From: Rodentibacter caecimuris
GTDB lineage: Bacteria; Pseudomonadota; Gammaproteobacteria; Enterobacterales; Pasteurellaceae
Assembly: GCA_001998905.1 (NCBI GenBank)
Contig: MLAA01000035.1
Location: 1-64,000, forward strand
DNA length: 64,000 bases
Direction: 5' to 3'
Of the stretch, positions 1-11,403 are shown piece after piece. The position numbers and the translations under genes were made by a program. The notes beneath the pieces are model-generated. The model made no database searches and was not told the DNA's origin. It saw nothing but the letters and a program-made list of their open reading frames with translations. Each line of letters starts with the position of its first letter. Position 1 is the stretch's first letter.

Positions 1-15
1 AATAAATAAGACATT

Positions 16-83
16 CAGTCAGTCAGTCAGTCAGTCAGTCAGTCAGTCAGTCAGTCAGTCAGTCAGTCAGTCAGTCAGTCAGT
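16..83 (+). repeat. CAGT tetranucleotide tract, 17 perfect units
   Basis: Sixty-eight bases of uninterrupted CAGT, 17 copies. It lies at the 5' end of a glycosyltransferase reading frame. Tetranucleotide tracts in this position are the classic Pasteurellaceae phase-variation device: slipped-strand mispairing changes the unit number and moves the downstream gene in or out of frame. Each unit shifts the frame by one base. Confidence 0.95.
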
Positions 84-1052
84 ATAAGTTTCATCGTTCC
101 AGTTTACAACGTTGAAAAATACTTAGTCGAATGTCTGGAAAGCTTAGTTCATCAATCTATCAGTAAAGAAATTATTATCATCAATGACGGTTCAACAGAT
201 AATAGTTTAGCTATTGCGGAGCAATACTTTACCCTCTATCCTTTCATTACCTTAATTAATCAACATAATCAAGGTCTTTCTGCCTCTCGTAATATTGGAT
301 TAAAAATAGCTCGAGGTCGATATATTTATTTTATCGATTCAGACGACTATGTCATTGAACAAAATTTTGAATTATTACTTGATTTAGCCGATCAGCATAA
401 TGTTGATGTACTTAATGGGTTACGTAAGTATTTGTATGAATCAGACCAAACTTTCTATACTCGACCTGCCGAGTCGCCAAACCTTACTGAACCGAATAAA
501 TGGGAACTAACCGATGGATACACACATTTTCACAGAATGTTAAGTAGAGATTGGGCCCCCGGCGTTCATTATAGTATTTTTAGAACTGAATTTTTAAGAG
601 AGAATCTCATTTATTTTGCGGAAGGACTTACATCAGAAGACGCCCTCTTTACAGTTGATGTTTATATTGCAAAACCGGATGTTAGAGTCATTGAGATTAG
701 CCGTGAATTTTACGCTTACCGACAACGAGAAAATAGCATTATAACAACTGTGGAGCGTCCAACTTTATTCATTGATATTTTTACGATCTGTCAGCTATTA
801 ATGCAGCGTTTTAACAAAATTGAGCAATTAATTGAAAATATTAAACAAACGTCTAATGATGAATCTCTACTTTCTCGCTTATCTCAAGTCAGAATGGATA
901 TTTTAAGAACAATTGCCGTCAGTTACAGTATTGCTTACCGCTATCAATATTTGAAATTTTCACGCTCATTACAAAATCAAGTACGCCATTATTTCACTCC
1001 TGAAATCCTTCAGTTTATGGAGAAATTTTTAAGCTACAAAGTTGAACTATAA
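84..1052 (+). CDS. Phase-variable family 2 glycosyltransferase (LOS/polysaccharide), apparently OFF
   Basis: The frame that reads out of the CAGT tract encodes a GT-A fold glycosyltransferase: FIVPVYN at its start, INDGSTDNS about 30 residues later, then LSASRNIGL and the metal-binding DSDDY. These are standard GT2 motifs, and in this family such enzymes add a sugar to lipo-oligosaccharide or another surface glycan on the cytoplasmic face. The acceptor cannot be read. The start codon lies upstream of the window. In the glycosyltransferase frame a TAA sits at 3-5 with no start codon between it and the tract; the only frame open through the first bases is a different one. With 17 repeats the gene is therefore out of frame, and 16 or 19 units would join the two frames. 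The C-terminal part from about 430 is less conserved. Family assignment is firm; the OFF call depends on the upstream start being in the one open frame. Confidence 0.8.
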   Translation: MSFIVPVYNVEKYLVECLESLVHQSISKEIIIINDGSTDNSLAIAEQYFTLYPFITLINQHNQGLSASRNIGLKIARGRYIYFIDSDDYVIEQNFELLLDLADQHNVDVLNGLRKYLYESDQTFYTRPAESPNLTEPNKWELTDGYTHFHRMLSRDWAPGVHYSIFRTEFLRENLIYFAEGLTSEDALFTVDVYIAKPDVRVIEISREFYAYRQRENSIITTVERPTLFIDIFTICQLLMQRFNKIEQLIENIKQTSNDESLLSRLSQVRMDILRTIAVSYSIAYRYQYLKFSRSLQNQVRHYFTPEILQFMEKFLSYKVEL

Positions 1053-1130
1053 TATTCTACACTCTTACCTACTGATAATCTTATTTGAAATAAGCGACAA
1101 ACCTTCCTATATTTTATATTGTGTGAAGTA

Positions 1131-1173
1131 CAAAAAATGGCATAGTGTTCTAATTATTATTCTCACTATGCCA
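1131..1173 (-). terminator. Intrinsic terminator of serS
   Basis: A 10-bp perfect stem, TGGCATAGTG pairing with CACTATGCCA, followed on the minus strand by six T residues (1132-1137). It lies just past the serS stop and separates that gene from the convergent glycosyltransferase. Confidence 0.85.
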
Positions 1174-1204
1174 CTGTTTCTATTTCATAAAAGATAGATA
1201 ATTA

Positions 1205-2497
<1,293 letters not shown>

Positions 2498-2581
2498 TTA
2501 TTACCTGTTTTATATAAATTGGAAATGATTACGGCATTTTATTAGATCGGATTATAAAAATAAACCGATTAAGACCGCACT

Positions 2582-3928
2582 TTACTTCGTTTTATAGCGA
2601 ATATTCTGGCTTTGTTGATCAAGCTCTTTCAATTTTGCTAATTTTTCGGCTATTTGAATTTCTGCGCCCCTAGGATTCGGAAAATAAAAAGCGCTATCTT
2701 TTAATTGCTCTGGAAAATAATTTTCTCCAGCCGCATAAGCATTGTTTTCATCATGTGCATAACGATATTCCGCACCATAGCCTAAACTTTTCATTAATTG
2801 AGTAGGTGCATTACGTAAATGTTCTGGTACATCAAAATCAGCCGTTTCTAATGCTAATTTTTTGGCGGCCTTAAATGCGTTATAAACTGCATTACTTTTC
2901 GGGGCAATCGCTAGATAAACAATCGCTTGAGCGATTGCTCGCTCTCCCTCTGTCGCACCTACTCGTGTAAAGCAATCCCAAGCAGCTAGGGCTATTTGCA
3001 TTGCCCTCGGGTCTGCATTACCTATATCTTCGGAAGCGATCGCTAATAACCGTCTTGCCACATACAAAGGATCGCCACCTGCAGTAATAATGCGTGCAAA
3101 CCAGTACAACGCTGCGTCAGGTGCTGAACCTCGAATAGATTTGTGCAAAGCAGAAATCAAATCATAGTAGCGATCTCCTTGTTTATCAAACCTTGCTTGT
3201 CGCTGTCCTAACACATTCGTCAATAAAGTGCGGTCAATTTTTTTTCCATTTTTTCCCTCTTCCGCCATATCGACCATTAATTCTAGGCAATTCAGTGCCA
3301 ATCGAGCATCGCCATTAACATATTCAGCCAAATACATTAATAAATTCGGTTCAAAAATCAACCGCTCTTTTCCCAGCCCTCTTTCACTGTCATCAATGGC
3401 TTGCTGTAAAACTCGACTAACTTCAAGTACAGTTAACGGTTTAAGAATATATACTCTTGCTCGCGATAATAAGGCGTTATTCAGTTCAAAAGAAGGATTT
3501 TCAGTAGTTGCACCAATAAAGATAATTGTGCCATCTTCAATATGAGGAAGGAAAGCATCCTGCTGGCTTTTATTAAATCGATGGACTTCATCTACAAATA
3601 AAATTGTCTGCCGACCGGATAATCGATTTTGTTTAGCTTTTTCAATCGCTTCCCGAATTTCTTTTATCCCCCCCATGACAGCTGAAATACGCTCAACCTC
3701 TGCATTAATGCGATTTGCTATAATTTCAGCCAAGGTTGTTTTTCCTGTACCCGGTGGTCCCCAAAAAATCATAGAATGAATATGCCCACTTTCTATAACT
3801 TTGTATAGTGGTTTACCTTGTTCAAGAATATGTGATTGCCCATGATACTGCTGTAAATTTTGAGGACGCATTCTAGCCGCAAGCGGGCGGAAATCATTCT
3901 CAGCAAAGTCTAAATTCAGGTTCGTCAT
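2582..3928 (-). CDS. rarA: Replication-associated recombination protein A (AAA+ ATPase)
   Basis: RarA/MgsA, the bacterial relative of eukaryotic WRNIP1, acts at stalled replication forks and interacts with SSB. The 448-residue protein shows Walker [10 protein letters not shown] at about residue 57-65, Walker [17 protein letters not shown], a sensor-1 stretch [10 protein letters not shown], and the C-terminal tetramerisation domain with the [19 protein letters not shown] block. It sits 45 bases behind lolA on the same strand, the lolA-rarA order found in many gamma-proteobacteria. A Hin-type uptake signal lies inside the gene around 3226. Confidence 0.95.
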   Translation of the reverse strand: MTNLNLDFAENDFRPLAARMRPQNLQQYHGQSHILEQGKPLYKVIESGHIHSMIFWGPPGTGKTTLAEIIANRINAEVERISAVMGGIKEIREAIEKAKQNRLSGRQTILFVDEVHRFNKSQQDAFLPHIEDGTIIFIGATTENPSFELNNALLSRARVYILKPLTVLEVSRVLQQAIDDSERGLGKERLIFEPNLLMYLAEYVNGDARLALNCLELMVDMAEEGKNGKKIDRTLLTNVLGQRQARFDKQGDRYYDLISALHKSIRGSAPDAALYWFARIITAGGDPLYVARRLLAIASEDIGNADPRAMQIALAAWDCFTRVGATEGERAIAQAIVYLAIAPKSNAVYNAFKAAKKLALETADFDVPEHLRNAPTQLMKSLGYGAEYRYAHDENNAYAAGENYFPEQLKDSAFYFPNPRGAEIQIAEKLAKLKELDQQSQNIRYKTK

Positions 3929-3973
3929 ATTAATCTATCGCTGCTTTAAAACGAAATTCGCTATAAATTTTCA

Positions 3974-4591
3974 TTATTTCTTGCGTTGGTCGTCGAATTC
4001 CGCCCCTTTTGGCAAACTAAAACTAAACAATGTATTCGGCAATTCTTGACTAGTAATATTGCGTAATACATAAAGATTAGTTTGTCCGTCTTTTTCCACC
4101 GTACTAAAATTTTTCAGTACACCATCCGACTCTATTCGAATAGAAAACTGCTTGATATTACTTTTTTTATCTTTTGGTTTAAGCACAAAAGTATCAGCTT
4201 GTTGCTCTACACTATACTGCTGCCAATGATTTTTATCATCACTAGTTAAAAGAACAAAAGGTGTATTATTTACCGCATCTTTTACCCACTGAGCGGTTAC
4301 TTGCTCAACAAAGGGATCATAAAACCACAGCGTTTTTCCATCAGCAATAATTTGTGTCTCCTGCGGGGATTGATTATCCATTCTAAAAAGATTTGGGCGC
4401 TTGATTTGAAGCTTACCACTTCCCTGTTGTACTTCTTTCCCATTCGGATCACTAACTTTTTGTGAGTAGTCTGCACTTAGCGAATTCACTTTGGCTAAAC
4501 GGCTTTGTAATTCTGTTGTACTGTCTGCAAATGCGAATGAACTAATTCCTAGCACCAAAAGAGCGGTCATTTTTCCGATAATTTTTGTCAT
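3974..4591 (-). CDS. lolA: Outer-membrane lipoprotein carrier protein LolA
   Basis: Periplasmic chaperone that takes lipoproteins from LolCDE at the inner membrane and hands them to LolB. The 205 residues begin with a signal peptide (hydrophobic [13 protein letters not shown]) and continue with the LolA beta-barrel signatures [20 protein letters not shown] and [16 protein letters not shown]. The first ATG is preceded by AGAGGAAG. It lies 24 bases after ftsK, and several lipoproteins in this window (48688, 34402, 58466) would be its clients. Confidence 0.95.
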   Translation of the reverse strand: MTKIIGKMTALLVLGISSFAFADSTTELQSRLAKVNSLSADYSQKVSDPNGKEVQQGSGKLQIKRPNLFRMDNQSPQETQIIADGKTLWFYDPFVEQVTAQWVKDAVNNTPFVLLTSDDKNHWQQYSVEQQADTFVLKPKDKKSNIKQFSIRIESDGVLKNFSTVEKDGQTNLYVLRNITSQELPNTLFSFSLPKGAEFDDQRKK

Positions 4592-4615
4592 TTTACTTCC
4601 TCTAAAATATAAATC

Positions 4616-7399
4616 TTAATAATCAGGGCGTCTTGCCAGAATCTCCCGTTTGCCATTTTGTAATGGAGAAACAATACCTTGTTCTTCCAGCTGATCCATG
4701 ATTCGAGCAGCTCGGTTGAATCCGACTTTAAATTTTCGTTGGATAGAAGAGGCTGAAGTCGTGCCAGTATTAATCACAAATTCCATGACTTCGTCAAACA
4801 AATCATCGAGTTCATCATTCGCGTCAAAAGCTCTCCCCGAATCACTTTCGTCCTCTTCAGTACTATCTAAAATACCGTCAATATAATTCGGTTTTCCTCT
4901 GGCACGCCAATCATCAGCCACTCTTGCCACTTCATCATCACTCATAAAAGCACCATGTACCCGTATTAGCTCGGAAGAGCCTTGCCCCGAATACAGCATA
5001 TCCCCCCGACCAAGTAAAGCTTCAGCCCCAGTTTGATCCAAAATAGTACGAGAATCAATTTTACTGGCGACAGTAAATGCAATCCGACTTGGAATATTAG
5101 CTTTAATTAAACCGGTAATGACATCAACGGACGGTCTTTGTGTTGCTAAAATTAAATGAATACCGATAGCACGAGCCTTTTGTGCTAAGCGAGCAATCAA
5201 TTCTTCAATTTGCTTTCCGGCGACCATCATTAAATCTGCAAACTCATCAACAATAACCACGATGTAGCTGAGTTTTTCCAATGGAGGAGGCATCGTATCC
5301 ATTGTATCTCCCGGTCTCCAAATTGGATTTGGAATAGGCATTCCCATTGAATTATATTCGTCAATTTTGTCATTAAAGCCTTCGATATTACGCACTCGTA
5401 ATGCAGATAAAAGCTGATAACGACGTTCCATTTCATCCACACACCAACGTAATGCATTGGCTGCTTTCTTCATATCGGTAACCACTTCGGTTAACAAATG
5501 TGGAATACCATTATAAATAGATAGCTCCACGACTTTCGGGTCAATCATAATGAATTTAACTTGTTCCGGTTTCACACGGAATAATAGGCTTAAAATCATT
5601 GTATTCACCCCTACGGACTTACCAGAACCGGTTGAGCCCGCCACTAATAAATGCGGCATTTTAGCCAAATCCACAACGACTGGCTTTCCACTAATATCTT
5701 TCCCCAATGCCATTGATAATAAAGATGTTGATTGTCGAAATGCTTCACTATCCAAAACATCTCGCAAAGGGACTGTTTGGCGATGAACATTCGGTGTTTC
5801 AATACCTATATAAGGTTTACCCGGAATAACTTCTGCTACTCGAATAGATCTAAACATCAGCGCTCGCGCTAGATCCGTGTCAATACTCGTTACTTTTGAA
5901 GCTTTAATACCCGGTTGTAATTCTAATTCGTAACGAGTTACCACTGGACCGACTAAAACGTCTTGAACGCTCGCTTTGACATTAAAATTGCGCAATTGTT
6001 GTTCGATTCGTTGTGAAGTTTCAATAATTTCTTCTCGAGTAATTTCTTGCGCTTTAGTCGGACGATATTCTAATAATTCCAAGCTTGGTAAAGGCGTTGT
6101 CGGTTTTTCCGCTTTTACTGTTTTTTGTTGGAATGCCGGATGAATAAGAGTATCTCCGTAAGAACCATAAGTTACTGATTTAAGGGATTGCTCTGCTTTT
6201 TCCCCATCGGTTTTCTGCTCCGGTATTTTGGTGTCTGCTAAAATAACTTTTAAGGCCTCTTCAGCATTGAGTTCCTTAGCTCGTTTTTCCATTTCTGCTA
6301 GACGTTGTTGTTCCAATAGTTCAAATTGACGAGTTAAATCCGATTGTTCTAATTCATCATTATCCTTAACCCGAAAGGGCTCACTATCTGTTGTCTCGCT
6401 AGGAGATAAAGACACTTTCGGCATAATTTCATCCGTAGATGCATAATATGAAGAAACTGCGTTAAAATCGACCGCACTTTGAGAATCGGAAAGGGGAACA
6501 GAAATAGTAACCTGAGGTAGGGGTTCTGACTCCAAGCGAAAACCATTAAATTTTTCTTCCATGCCTTCCTGTTCGGCTTTTTGCTTGCCAAGAATATCAG
6601 TAGTTTGAACGGTGATAGCCTCTTGCTGAGTAACAGAATGATTATTTAAAGGTAATTCCGATAACCCTTCAATATTGATCGAAGCCTGCGAGTGAATAGC
6701 GCTAGGCACAAATGTCTCTGAGATCGCCTGCTCGATATTTTCAACCGATGTGTGATTTATTGATTTATCAATCACAATCGGCTCTAATTCATCCACAGAA
6801 ACAATAGGTTGAGTAGATTCTAGATCGGTATTTTTCATCGTCAACCAATAATAAAAACGAACTAAGAGCCGGATCAATGAAGCGCCTGAACAGAGAATAA
6901 AACCGCATATTGTCAAAATAAAACCAAGTAAAACACAACCGAATTTACCTAATAGAGGATATAACTTAATAGTGAGAAGTCCTCCTAATACCCCGCCGCT
7001 GGCGTAATAATGAGTATTAGATAATAGTAATGTCGCCATTAAGGTCAAACCTATCAACAACATAATAAATCCCGTCCCTCTAAGCAAAATACGGATAGAA
7101 CTTAACGTACGAACAGCCTTTGTTCGTAATAAATAAAGCGGTACAAAGAAAGTTAAAAATGGTATTAAATTACCTGTATATCCTAGAAAAACAAATAAAA
7201 AATCAATTAACCAAGCAGCTAATGCTCCGCCTTTGTTAATACTTTCCGTTTGAAAGCCCGCCGTTGACCAAGAATTGTCCAAAGCTGTATAGCTAGACCA
7301 ACCGAGAATTAAATAAAGCCCGAATAACGCAATAAACCCGAGAATCAGCTCTGCAAAATATTGTTTAGGGGTAAAGCGTTCTGTAATACGTCTAATCAT
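4616..7399 (-). CDS. ftsK: DNA translocase FtsK
   Basis: Septal DNA pump that clears and aligns chromosome dimers and activates XerCD at dif. The 927-residue protein has about four N-terminal membrane segments (residues ~18-180), a long acidic and glutamine-rich linker (~200-440), the motor with Walker A GSTGSGKS at about residue 587 and Walker B IVVIVDEFADLMMV, and a C-terminal gamma winged helix (~860-925, SIQRKFKVGFNRAARIMDQL) that reads the polar KOPS sequences. The linker is much shorter than in E. coli, as is usual in Pasteurellaceae. It starts two bases after the lrp stop, so the two are likely cotranscribed. Confidence 0.96.
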   Translation of the reverse strand: MIRRITERFTPKQYFAELILGFIALFGLYLILGWSSYTALDNSWSTAGFQTESINKGGALAAWLIDFLFVFLGYTGNLIPFLTFFVPLYLLRTKAVRTLSSIRILLRGTGFIMLLIGLTLMATLLLSNTHYYASGGVLGGLLTIKLYPLLGKFGCVLLGFILTICGFILCSGASLIRLLVRFYYWLTMKNTDLESTQPIVSVDELEPIVIDKSINHTSVENIEQAISETFVPSAIHSQASINIEGLSELPLNNHSVTQQEAITVQTTDILGKQKAEQEGMEEKFNGFRLESEPLPQVTISVPLSDSQSAVDFNAVSSYYASTDEIMPKVSLSPSETTDSEPFRVKDNDELEQSDLTRQFELLEQQRLAEMEKRAKELNAEEALKVILADTKIPEQKTDGEKAEQSLKSVTYGSYGDTLIHPAFQQKTVKAEKPTTPLPSLELLEYRPTKAQEITREEIIETSQRIEQQLRNFNVKASVQDVLVGPVVTRYELELQPGIKASKVTSIDTDLARALMFRSIRVAEVIPGKPYIGIETPNVHRQTVPLRDVLDSEAFRQSTSLLSMALGKDISGKPVVVDLAKMPHLLVAGSTGSGKSVGVNTMILSLLFRVKPEQVKFIMIDPKVVELSIYNGIPHLLTEVVTDMKKAANALRWCVDEMERRYQLLSALRVRNIEGFNDKIDEYNSMGMPIPNPIWRPGDTMDTMPPPLEKLSYIVVIVDEFADLMMVAGKQIEELIARLAQKARAIGIHLILATQRPSVDVITGLIKANIPSRIAFTVASKIDSRTILDQTGAEALLGRGDMLYSGQGSSELIRVHGAFMSDDEVARVADDWRARGKPNYIDGILDSTEEDESDSGRAFDANDELDDLFDEVMEFVINTGTTSASSIQRKFKVGFNRAARIMDQLEEQGIVSPLQNGKREILARRPDY

Positions 7400-7400
7400 T

Positions 7401-7880
7401 TTATTTTAAAACAAGATAATTGGTTTGTTTAACTTCTTCCATTACAACATAGGTTCGGGTGTCATTCACACCGGGCAAACGCAATAAAGTTGTACCTAAC
7501 AATTTACGATATGCCGCCATATCCGCTACCCGAGTTTTCAACAAATAATCGAAATCACCAGATACTAAATGACATTCTTGAATTTCATCCAGCTGTTGGA
7601 CCGCTTTGTTAAATTCTTCAAAAACGTCCGGTTTTCCCCTCACCAAGGTAATTTCTACAATAACTAATAAGGCGGAATCAAGCAATTCAGGGTTTAACAA
7701 TGCCCTATACCCCATTATAACCCCTTGTTTTTCAAGGCGTTTTACTCGTTCTAGACAAGGTGTTGGCGATAATCCGATTTTTTTCGAAAGGTCAATATTA
7801 GAAATTTTACCGTTACGTTGCAATTCATTTAGAATTTTAATATCAATGGCATCAAGCGCCTTCACTTTTTTGTCCGTCAC
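7401..7880 (-). CDS. lrp: Leucine-responsive regulatory protein
   Basis: Global feast/famine transcription factor. The 159 residues comprise an AsnC-type helix-turn-helix (residues ~10-60, LSKKIGLSPTPCLERVKRLE) and the C-terminal RAM effector-binding domain with the conserved HLVSGDFDYLLKTRV. The lrp-ftsK-lolA-rarA order is conserved in gamma-proteobacteria. The divergent neighbour at 8255 is the heme receptor, and their shared 374-base intergenic region holds a Fur-box-like site. Confidence 0.95.
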   Translation of the reverse strand: MTDKKVKALDAIDIKILNELQRNGKISNIDLSKKIGLSPTPCLERVKRLEKQGVIMGYRALLNPELLDSALLVIVEITLVRGKPDVFEEFNKAVQQLDEIQECHLVSGDFDYLLKTRVADMAAYRKLLGTTLLRLPGVNDTRTYVVMEEVKQTNYLVLK

Positions 7881-8201
7881 TCTCTACTCTCTTTCATTAG
7901 AAATTAATTCGCTAATTCTACACTAAATTTCAATCTATTATTTGATTTTCTGCCTAAAACACTAAAATCAATCTCCCCCCCATAACCAAAACTATTTGGG
8001 CTTTATGTATTTATTGATTGATTTATACAAAACTATATTGCGCTATATTTCACTCTCTACCTCACCCTCTAATTCAAGAATAACCAGAGAAATATTAGAA
8101 GCAAATCAGCTAATGACATAGATACAGTAAATGTGAAATTTTTCAAGATTACTTATTGAAGTCATATTGATAATTAAGTAACATCTTTGCTCCAAATTTA
8201 A

Positions 8202-8216
8202 TGAAAACAATTATCA
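8202..8216 (+). promoter_or_regulatory. Candidate Fur box before the heme-receptor operon
   Basis: TGAAAACAATTATCA matches the Fur 7-1-7 consensus TGATAATnATTATCA at about 12-13 of 15 positions. It is 39 bases upstream of the receptor start codon. Iron repression is what one expects for a heme-uptake cassette. The rest of the 7881-8254 intergenic region is AT-rich with no further gene. Confidence 0.6.
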
Positions 8217-8254
8217 TTAACATAGATTTCAAACACTCAAAATAGGAACCTAAA

Positions 8255-11251
8255 ATGAAAAACAAAAATATTTATCGAAAATTACTGCTGGGGGCATATG
8301 GCTTGACATCAGTCTCTTTTGTTCAAGCATCAAACACAGAACAATTAGACGTCATTAATGTAAACGCAAAGGCAGAGCAAAAAGACGAACAGGGTAAAGA
8401 TGAAGTTTACCAACGTAACATCACCAATATGTATGCGGGTAAAGAAACGGTGGAGCGTTACAAAGGCTCTTCTCCAGCAGATTTATTCCAAGAGTTTAAC
8501 GGTGTGTATAGCGGCGATGCCCGTAATAGTGGAGCGGTTGACCCAAATATTCGTGGCGTGCAGGGTCAAGGGCGGATTCCGGTTACTATTGACGGCACGG
8601 AGCAGGCACTCACCACTTGGCGGGGCTATAACGGGGCGAATAACCGCAACTATCTTGACCCGAATTTGATCGGCAGTATTACGGTAGAAAAAGGACCGGA
8701 GCTGGCATCGGGTAATAACTCGGGTATCGGCGGTGCGGTAAAAATGCGTACGATTGATGCTGATGATATTGTCAATCCCGGTCAGCGTGTCGGCGTAGAA
8801 CTAAAATTAGAAACCAGTAATAACTCGGTGAAAGAACGTATTCCGGATTTTAAATGGGGTCAGGATTATCGTGTCGTGGGCGATGGTACGCCGGGCGATT
8901 TTTCTCCGGTTACTTTAGTGAAACCGAAAACCAAGGGCAAATATTTTAAAGATAATGCAATGCGTTTGGCAGTGGGAGTAAAAGAAGACAAATTCGATTT
9001 GCTCGCCGCATATAGTTATCGCAGTAAAGGAAACTATTTGGCGGGTAAAGGTGGTGCGCATAAATATGAAGGCGTTGTCGATGAAAGATCAGGACGGAGT
9101 TTAAAACAAATTGAACCGAATCTGCCTTTCGCCGCTTCCATTTATCGGCCGCATACGGAAATCCCAAATACTTCCAGCGCAATGGAATCCTATTTGTTGA
9201 AAAATACCATTCGTTTAACGGATAAACAAACTTTAAAAATGGGTTATCGCCACACAAAAATCACTTATGGTGAGATTATGCCTTCCCGCCTTGACTTTGG
9301 GGAGTTTCACGGTTATATCCCGCAATGGCCGTTAGCCACTGTGAAACAACAAGCATTTAATTTGGATTATGCCTATAACCCTGATAACCCTTGGATTAAT
9401 TTCAATGCCAGCGTTTGGTACACCCGCACAGTGAGTGATACCAACACTTCCGGCGGAAACCCTCGTGAGGCGAAATCCATGGATGTTGATTGGACATTGG
9501 CAACCACTGACTGTGTCATTGTAAATCCTGATGCTACAAATCCTCATGAATTTATTATGCCTGATCATGAGTGCTTAGCTCGAATCGGCGGTCCGTTAGT
9601 GAAAGCCAATCCGAATATTGACGGCAAATACAGTTATGTGAATGCGGCGCAAGTGAATGCTTATAACACCCGACGTGGCTTTAATTTAAGCAATACAATG
9701 AATTTAACGGATAAATTGGATCTCACCATCTCTGGTGCATTTCAGAAAGAACGTTTAACCAGCAGCCATTTTAACGCCAAACCAAATCCAAGCAGCACTT
9801 ATGAAAGCCCGCCTCGTGCCGGTCGCCGTCAGGAATGGGATATTGCATTTAATTTTAATTACCGCCCGACTAATTGGCTAATGCTGACCGCCGGTGCACG
9901 TTATAATGAATATTGGTCTTTTGATGATTATTTAGATCATTTGATAAAAACGAATCAACTCTATGATCCTGATGGCGATTTGGTTAATGTTGGGCAAGCG
10001 TTTAGTTATAAAGAAGTGATGAGCCAAAAGGAATGGGATCGCTATGATGAAGTTTACACTAAACTATTTGGGCCTGATGCAGAAATATGTGAAACGGAAG
10101 AATGTAGTATAGAAAGAGAAAAGTTGTTGGATGAGTGGAGAGAGATAGAGGGTAAAGATAGTATTCAAGACGGTTATCGTTACCATGATAAGGACGTAAG
10201 ACAATATTATCACTCTGATGGAAGATCACATCGGGAAGATAATCCTTTTTATAACGGCACATTAAAAAATGAGAAAGTCAAACATCCGGTTAGTGGTGAA
10301 ATAGAAGATAAGTATCAACAAAATTCAAGTAGCGGTCCTTTTTACGAGACGTTAACCGAAAGCGATAAAATCAAAAAAGTAGAAAAAAGAAGAGGACATG
10401 CCTTTTCTCCGGCGTTTTCCGCCACGGCATTTTTAAACGATCATTCCCGTGTCTATTTGCGCTATACCCAATATGCCAGAATGCCGAGTATTTTTGAAAC
10501 CACCGTGGGTTTCTCAGCAAGCCCGAATATTTCCGCACGTTTTAAAGATGCAAAATTGAAACCGGAAAAAGCACAGAATATTGAAGTGGGCTATGTCTAT
10601 GATTTTAGCCATATTTTCGATTCGCCAACTAAAGCGGATATTAAACTCAGCTATTACCACAATGTAACCAAAAACGTGATAGATCGTGATACGGAGTTCC
10701 GTTTTGTTCAGCTTGATAAACGCTTACTTGAAGGTATTGAATTACAAGCCCGTTATGATAACGGCGATTATTTTGCCGATTTAGGCATCGAATATCATTT
10801 GAAAAACAAGGTTTGTGATGCCAATACCGCTGTGGAAATGGATCCCGTACAGCTTCGTGTACCAACCTGTATGACAGGAGGCTTTGCTTGGGGTTATTTA
10901 CGCACCCAACTCCAACCGAAATATTCCATCACTTCTAACCTAGGTGCGCGTTTCTTAGATAATAAATTAGAAATCGGTACCCGCTGGTTATATCACAGTA
11001 AGGCAAAAAATAAAGACGAAGATCGTTTATGGGAATTAAAAGTGTTGGATGGTGGCATTTGGAACCGCCCAATGTCCTGGCAGCCGGTACTCACTTTAGA
11101 CGCTTATATTAAATACAAGTTTTCGCCGAACCTGAGCATGGAATTAACCGGCACGAATTTAACGGATCGTTACTATTTAGACCCGATGACCCGTTCTATG
11201 ATCCCGGCACCTGGGAGAACCCTTAAATTAGGGTTAACGGCAAGATTTTAG
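8255..11251 (+). CDS. TonB-dependent outer-membrane heme/hemophore receptor (HphR-like)
   Basis: A 998-residue outer-membrane receptor that would import heme delivered by the hemophore encoded next to it, powered by TonB-ExbBD. It has a signal peptide ending near FVQAS, a TonB box around LDVINV, a plug domain (~45-170; NIRGVQGQGRIPVTIDG, VEKGPELASGNNSGIGGAV) and a 22-strand barrel ending in LTARF with a terminal aromatic residue. ATG is preceded by AGGAA. An insert of about 150 residues (~570-720), rich in charged residues with a CETEEC pair, looks like a large surface loop and has lower GC than the rest. The flanking coding sequence looks higher in GC than the window average, a possible sign of transfer. 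Hemophilin-receptor identity is inferred from the two downstream genes; other heme or metal receptors are possible. Confidence 0.85.
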   Translation: MKNKNIYRKLLLGAYGLTSVSFVQASNTEQLDVINVNAKAEQKDEQGKDEVYQRNITNMYAGKETVERYKGSSPADLFQEFNGVYSGDARNSGAVDPNIRGVQGQGRIPVTIDGTEQALTTWRGYNGANNRNYLDPNLIGSITVEKGPELASGNNSGIGGAVKMRTIDADDIVNPGQRVGVELKLETSNNSVKERIPDFKWGQDYRVVGDGTPGDFSPVTLVKPKTKGKYFKDNAMRLAVGVKEDKFDLLAAYSYRSKGNYLAGKGGAHKYEGVVDERSGRSLKQIEPNLPFAASIYRPHTEIPNTSSAMESYLLKNTIRLTDKQTLKMGYRHTKITYGEIMPSRLDFGEFHGYIPQWPLATVKQQAFNLDYAYNPDNPWINFNASVWYTRTVSDTNTSGGNPREAKSMDVDWTLATTDCVIVNPDATNPHEFIMPDHECLARIGGPLVKANPNIDGKYSYVNAAQVNAYNTRRGFNLSNTMNLTDKLDLTISGAFQKERLTSSHFNAKPNPSSTYESPPRAGRRQEWDIAFNFNYRPTNWLMLTAGARYNEYWSFDDYLDHLIKTNQLYDPDGDLVNVGQAFSYKEVMSQKEWDRYDEVYTKLFGPDAEICETEECSIEREKLLDEWREIEGKDSIQDGYRYHDKDVRQYYHSDGRSHREDNPFYNGTLKNEKVKHPVSGEIEDKYQQNSSSGPFYETLTESDKIKKVEKRRGHAFSPAFSATAFLNDHSRVYLRYTQYARMPSIFETTVGFSASPNISARFKDAKLKPEKAQNIEVGYVYDFSHIFDSPTKADIKLSYYHNVTKNVIDRDTEFRFVQLDKRLLEGIELQARYDNGDYFADLGIEYHLKNKVCDANTAVEMDPVQLRVPTCMTGGFAWGYLRTQLQPKYSITSNLGARFLDNKLEIGTRWLYHSKAKNKDEDRLWELKVLDGGIWNRPMSWQPVLTLDAYIKYKFSPNLSMELTGTNLTDRYYLDPMTRSMIPAPGRTLKLGLTARF

Positions 11252-11280
11252 AGGGTGAGAGGTTTCTCGTCTTCTAAAAA

Positions 11281-11321
11281 AAGCGGTAAAACCTTGCGAC
11301 CAAACAACCGTTTTACCGCTT
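11281..11321. terminator. Hairpin between receptor and hemophore genes
   Basis: Perfect 12-bp inverted repeat, AAGCGGTAAAAC and GTTTTACCGCTT, with a 17-base loop, 29 bases after the receptor stop. No T-run follows on the plus strand; on the minus strand the stem is followed by T residues. It may trim or stabilise the plus-strand mRNA rather than terminate it. A second GGGG-AATAT-CCCC mini-hairpin lies at about 11369-11381, before the hemophore. Confidence 0.5.
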
Positions 11322-11403
11322 AAACGTCCCCTTTCATCAATTTTAAAGAAGGGGAGAACATTAACAAACGGGGAATATCCCCATAAAAATCGGAGATTTT
11401 AGC

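Noticed and set aside
1..90. CRISPR-like or satellite repeat
   Set aside because: A perfect 4-base unit without spacers; it is a phase-variation microsatellite.
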